64,000 nt of DNA, from contig JAGYIQ010000008.1 in NCBI GenBank assembly GCA_018402565.1, forward strand, positions 164,001 through 228,000, written 5' to 3'. Positions 62,207 through 64,000 of the stretch are shown here, piece after piece. Origin of the DNA: Pirellulaceae bacterium (GTDB taxonomy: Bacteria > Planctomycetota > Planctomycetia > Pirellulales > Pirellulaceae). Below the pieces are notes generated by a model. The model saw only the letters and a program-made list of their open reading frames with translations, ran no database searches and was not told the DNA's origin. Every line of letters starts with the position of its first letter. The stretch's first letter is position 1. Position numbers and translations under genes: made by a program.

Positions 62207-63439
62207 ATGACGACCGGCCCGAGCACGGCGTGGAACGCGACCGATTTGCAAGCACTGCTGCGGCGCTTCGCTTGGCCGTCGGCACCCGCGGGCCAGTTCC
62301 CTGGTCAGTCCCCTGTCCAGTCCACTGGTCAGTCCCCGGACCTTTGGCGGCTGCAGCCGTGGGGTACGGAGCAGGGCTTCAGTTCGGCCGACATTTGGCG
62401 GGTCCAAACGCCGGCTGGAGAGCCGCCCGCGACTCCCCTCACAGCGGAGGTTGTTCCCGCCACGTGGTGCTTGCGAGCCTGGCCGCAGGCATTCTCGGAC
62501 ACACAGCGATTGGCTTGGATTCACCGACAAATCCGGAGGGCCGCCGCGGTCTGCCCGTTTCTGCTCACGCCTTTGCCCGAGATCGACGGGGCCGCCACCT
62601 GGACGGCTTGGCACGGCCGGCTCTGGCAAGTGGAGCCCTGGGCGACCGGGCAAAACGACTACCTGAGTCACCCTAGCCCCACGCGACTGGCGGCCGTCAT
62701 GCAGGCGCTCGCCGCGTTGCATAACTGCTGGCTGGGCAGCCCCAGCCGTAGCCCCGACGGTGGTCTCAGTGGCAGTCTCAGCGGCAGCCCCGCCGTTAGT
62801 CTCAGCGGCAGTCTACGCCATAGCCCCGACGGTGGTTCCGATGACGTGCGATTGGGTGTGTCACCCGGTTTGAATCGCCGTTTGGAGCAATGGGAAGAGG
62901 TGCGGCGGCACGCAGCCCAATGGTTGGCCACCGCGCGCCAACGCCTGTCCCAACTCGCTGGACAGCCACCTGAGGAAATCGAGTCGTGGCGGCAATTGTT
63001 GCAGCGGATCGAGCAAGTCTGGCGGCAGCAAGATCGCCCGGGCCAGGCGGAATTGGCCGCGGTCGCCAACCAGCTGCTGCCTCTGGGGCCGGTGCTGTCC
63101 GATGTCTGGAGCGATCATCTGTTCTTCGACGATCAACGACTGACGGCTATCATCGATTACGGTGGCCTGCGGGTCGATTCAGTGGCGGCGGATCTGTCGC
63201 GTTGCCTCAGCAGCCTCTGCGGCCAAGATCCGCAAGTGCGGGATTGGGCCTTGCAGCAGTACGACCAGCAGCGCGGGTTGACTGCGGCGGAGCGTTTGGC
63301 CGTCTGGGCCTATGATCGCTCGTCGCAGGTCTTGGGGCCGCTGCACTGGGTGCGGTGGTTGTTTGTCGACCAGCGGTTTGCGGTGGAGGCGAGGATCCTG
63401 ACGCGGCTGGAGCGTATTGTCGCCGGTCAGCCCTTCTAA
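62207..63439 (+). CDS. Phosphotransferase-like (APH/choline kinase fold) protein
   Basis: The 410-aa protein starts 9 bp after lpdA, with AAGGGG as RBS, so it is probably co-transcribed. The C-terminal half resembles aminoglycoside phosphotransferase/choline kinase enzymes: the metal-binding DxD-like IDYGGLRVDSVAADLSR is clear (about residue 310). The catalytic loop, normally HGDLHxxN, instead reads LSDVWSDHLFF: the Asp stays but His and Asn are replaced. Residues ~40-55 and ~178-210 are low-complexity (GQSP and SGSL type) inserts encoded by imperfect 12-bp tandem repeats. The substrate is unknown. From memory, planctomycete relatives share the W-x-DH loop, so it may be active in a modified way. 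Confidence 0.7.
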   Translation: MTTGPSTAWNATDLQALLRRFAWPSAPAGQFPGQSPVQSTGQSPDLWRLQPWGTEQGFSSADIWRVQTPAGEPPATPLTAEVVPATWCLRAWPQAFSDTQRLAWIHRQIRRAAAVCPFLLTPLPEIDGAATWTAWHGRLWQVEPWATGQNDYLSHPSPTRLAAVMQALAALHNCWLGSPSRSPDGGLSGSLSGSPAVSLSGSLRHSPDGGSDDVRLGVSPGLNRRLEQWEEVRRHAAQWLATARQRLSQLAGQPPEEIESWRQLLQRIEQVWRQQDRPGQAELAAVANQLLPLGPVLSDVWSDHLFFDDQRLTAIIDYGGLRVDSVAADLSRCLSSLCGQDPQVRDWALQQYDQQRGLTAAERLAVWAYDRSSQVLGPLHWVRWLFVDQRFAVEARILTRLERIVAGQPF

Positions 63440-63507
63440 CCATCGCCGGGGGCCTCGGCTAGAATGCGGGCTGCGATCCATGGCGACAGATAGAGTTGGG
63501 AACCGAG

Positions 63508-64000
63508 ATGAAGTTTTTGTTGACGAACGATGACGGCGTGAACGCCGCTGGCCTGCGAGCCGTTGAGTATTTCTTGTTGGACCAGGGCCACGAGGTGTTT
63601 GTGTCTGCGCCCTCCGGCGAGCAAAGCGGCGTGAGTCGCTCGATCACCTTCCTGACGCCCTTGTTTGCCACCAAAGCCTACGATGGCCTGCGGTGGCGGG
63701 GCTACGCGGTGGACGGCACCCCCGTCGACTGCGTCAAGTTGGCTCTGTACGAGCTTTGTCCCTGGCGGCCCGATGTTGTCATTAGTGGGATCAACGGCGG
63801 CCTGAACGCAGGGATCAATATTCATTATTCCGGCACGGTGGGCGGGGCCTTCGAGGCGGCGGTTTCCGGTATCCTCAGCTTTGCCCTGTCGCTGGAGTAC
63901 CAGGACGAAGCCCCTTACGAAGACGCGATAGCGGTGCTCTGGTCGGTCATGCAACCGATTCTCGACCACCATTTTGAGCGGCCGGCCGAGGGGGCAACCG
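63508..64000 (+). CDS. surE: 5'/3'-nucleotidase SurE, 3'-truncated by the window edge
   Basis: From ATG 63508 the frame is open to the end of the window (164 codons; the family is ~250). SurE is a metal-dependent nucleoside-5'(3')-monophosphate phosphatase. The signature TNDDGVNAAGL gives the metal-binding Asp pair at D8/D9. The loop APSGEQSGVSRSIT, the VDGTPVDCV segment, SGINGGLNAG with its metal-binding Asn, and YSGTVGGAFEAA are all present. The start is 68 bp after the phosphotransferase-like gene; the RBS is weak (TTGGGA). Confidence 0.95.
   Translation, partial: MKFLLTNDDGVNAAGLRAVEYFLLDQGHEVFVSAPSGEQSGVSRSITFLTPLFATKAYDGLRWRGYAVDGTPVDCVKLALYELCPWRPDVVISGINGGLNAGINIHYSGTVGGAFEAAVSGILSFALSLEYQDEAPYEDAIAVLWSVMQPILDHHFERPAEGAT

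Overview
The window is from a planctomycete, most likely Pirellulales. The evidence is the set of lineage-typical families: a PVC-type c-heme protein with HEAT repeats, a DUF1559 pseudopilin, surface proteins carrying the planctomycete N-terminal LE-R-R-x-(L/F)-(M)SA sorting-type motif, paired GroELs around GroES, and a giant modular surface protein. Codon use is GC-rich throughout and no tRNA or rRNA gene was recognised.

Layout. 1-0.34 kb: 3' part of a UVR-motif protein. 0.4-5.2 kb (minus): SGNH-type hydrolase followed by a 1202-aa c-heme/HEAT protein. 5.3-6.3 kb (plus): radical SAM protein, then a 144-bp palindromic element. 6.5-34.1 kb (minus): one giant surface-protein locus (about 9,200 codons if intact). 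Its 5' 14.6 kb is open. Its 3' 13 kb is a VCBS-type array with a 396-bp period, split by many single-base indels that look more like consensus or assembly errors than decay. 34.3-40.9 kb (plus): PAP2 phosphatase, a secreted WD40-like protein, and a SdrD-B/FG-GAP surface protein ending in a good terminator. 41.1-46.9 kb: groEL, groES, groEL, dnaJ and grpE. 46.9-52.4 kb: FmdB zinc ribbon, YacG, a polytopic membrane protein, then a metal ABC transporter (ATPase and two permeases, each permease with a DtxR/MntR-like C-terminal domain). A second copy of the palindromic element supplies the last permease's stop codon. 52.8-56.8 kb: Wzz-like coiled-coil protein (plus), DUF1559 pseudopilin and a Rho-N/DUF4912 protein (both minus). 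57.1-60.1 kb: a globin-coupled sensor histidine kinase and an NtrC-type sigma-54 regulator, with a candidate sigma-54 promoter and an upstream 14-bp palindrome. 60.1-60.6 kb: two opposed tandem repeat families. 60.8-64 kb: dihydrolipoamide dehydrogenase, a phosphotransferase-like protein, and the 5' part of surE.

How the genes fit together. The chaperone block supplies both major folding machines (GroEL/ES, and DnaJ/GrpE without DnaK here) and runs in the same direction as the metal transporter, whose permeases appear to carry their own metal-sensing domains. The globin kinase and NtrC regulator form a plausible oxygen/redox-responsive two-component pair. The surface proteins dominate by length. 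The most unusual observations are: two palindromic elements whose 37-bp cores are exact inversions of each other while their arms keep the same orientation; domains nested inside other domains in the giant protein; the sensor domains on both permeases; and the opposed repeat arrays upstream of lpdA.
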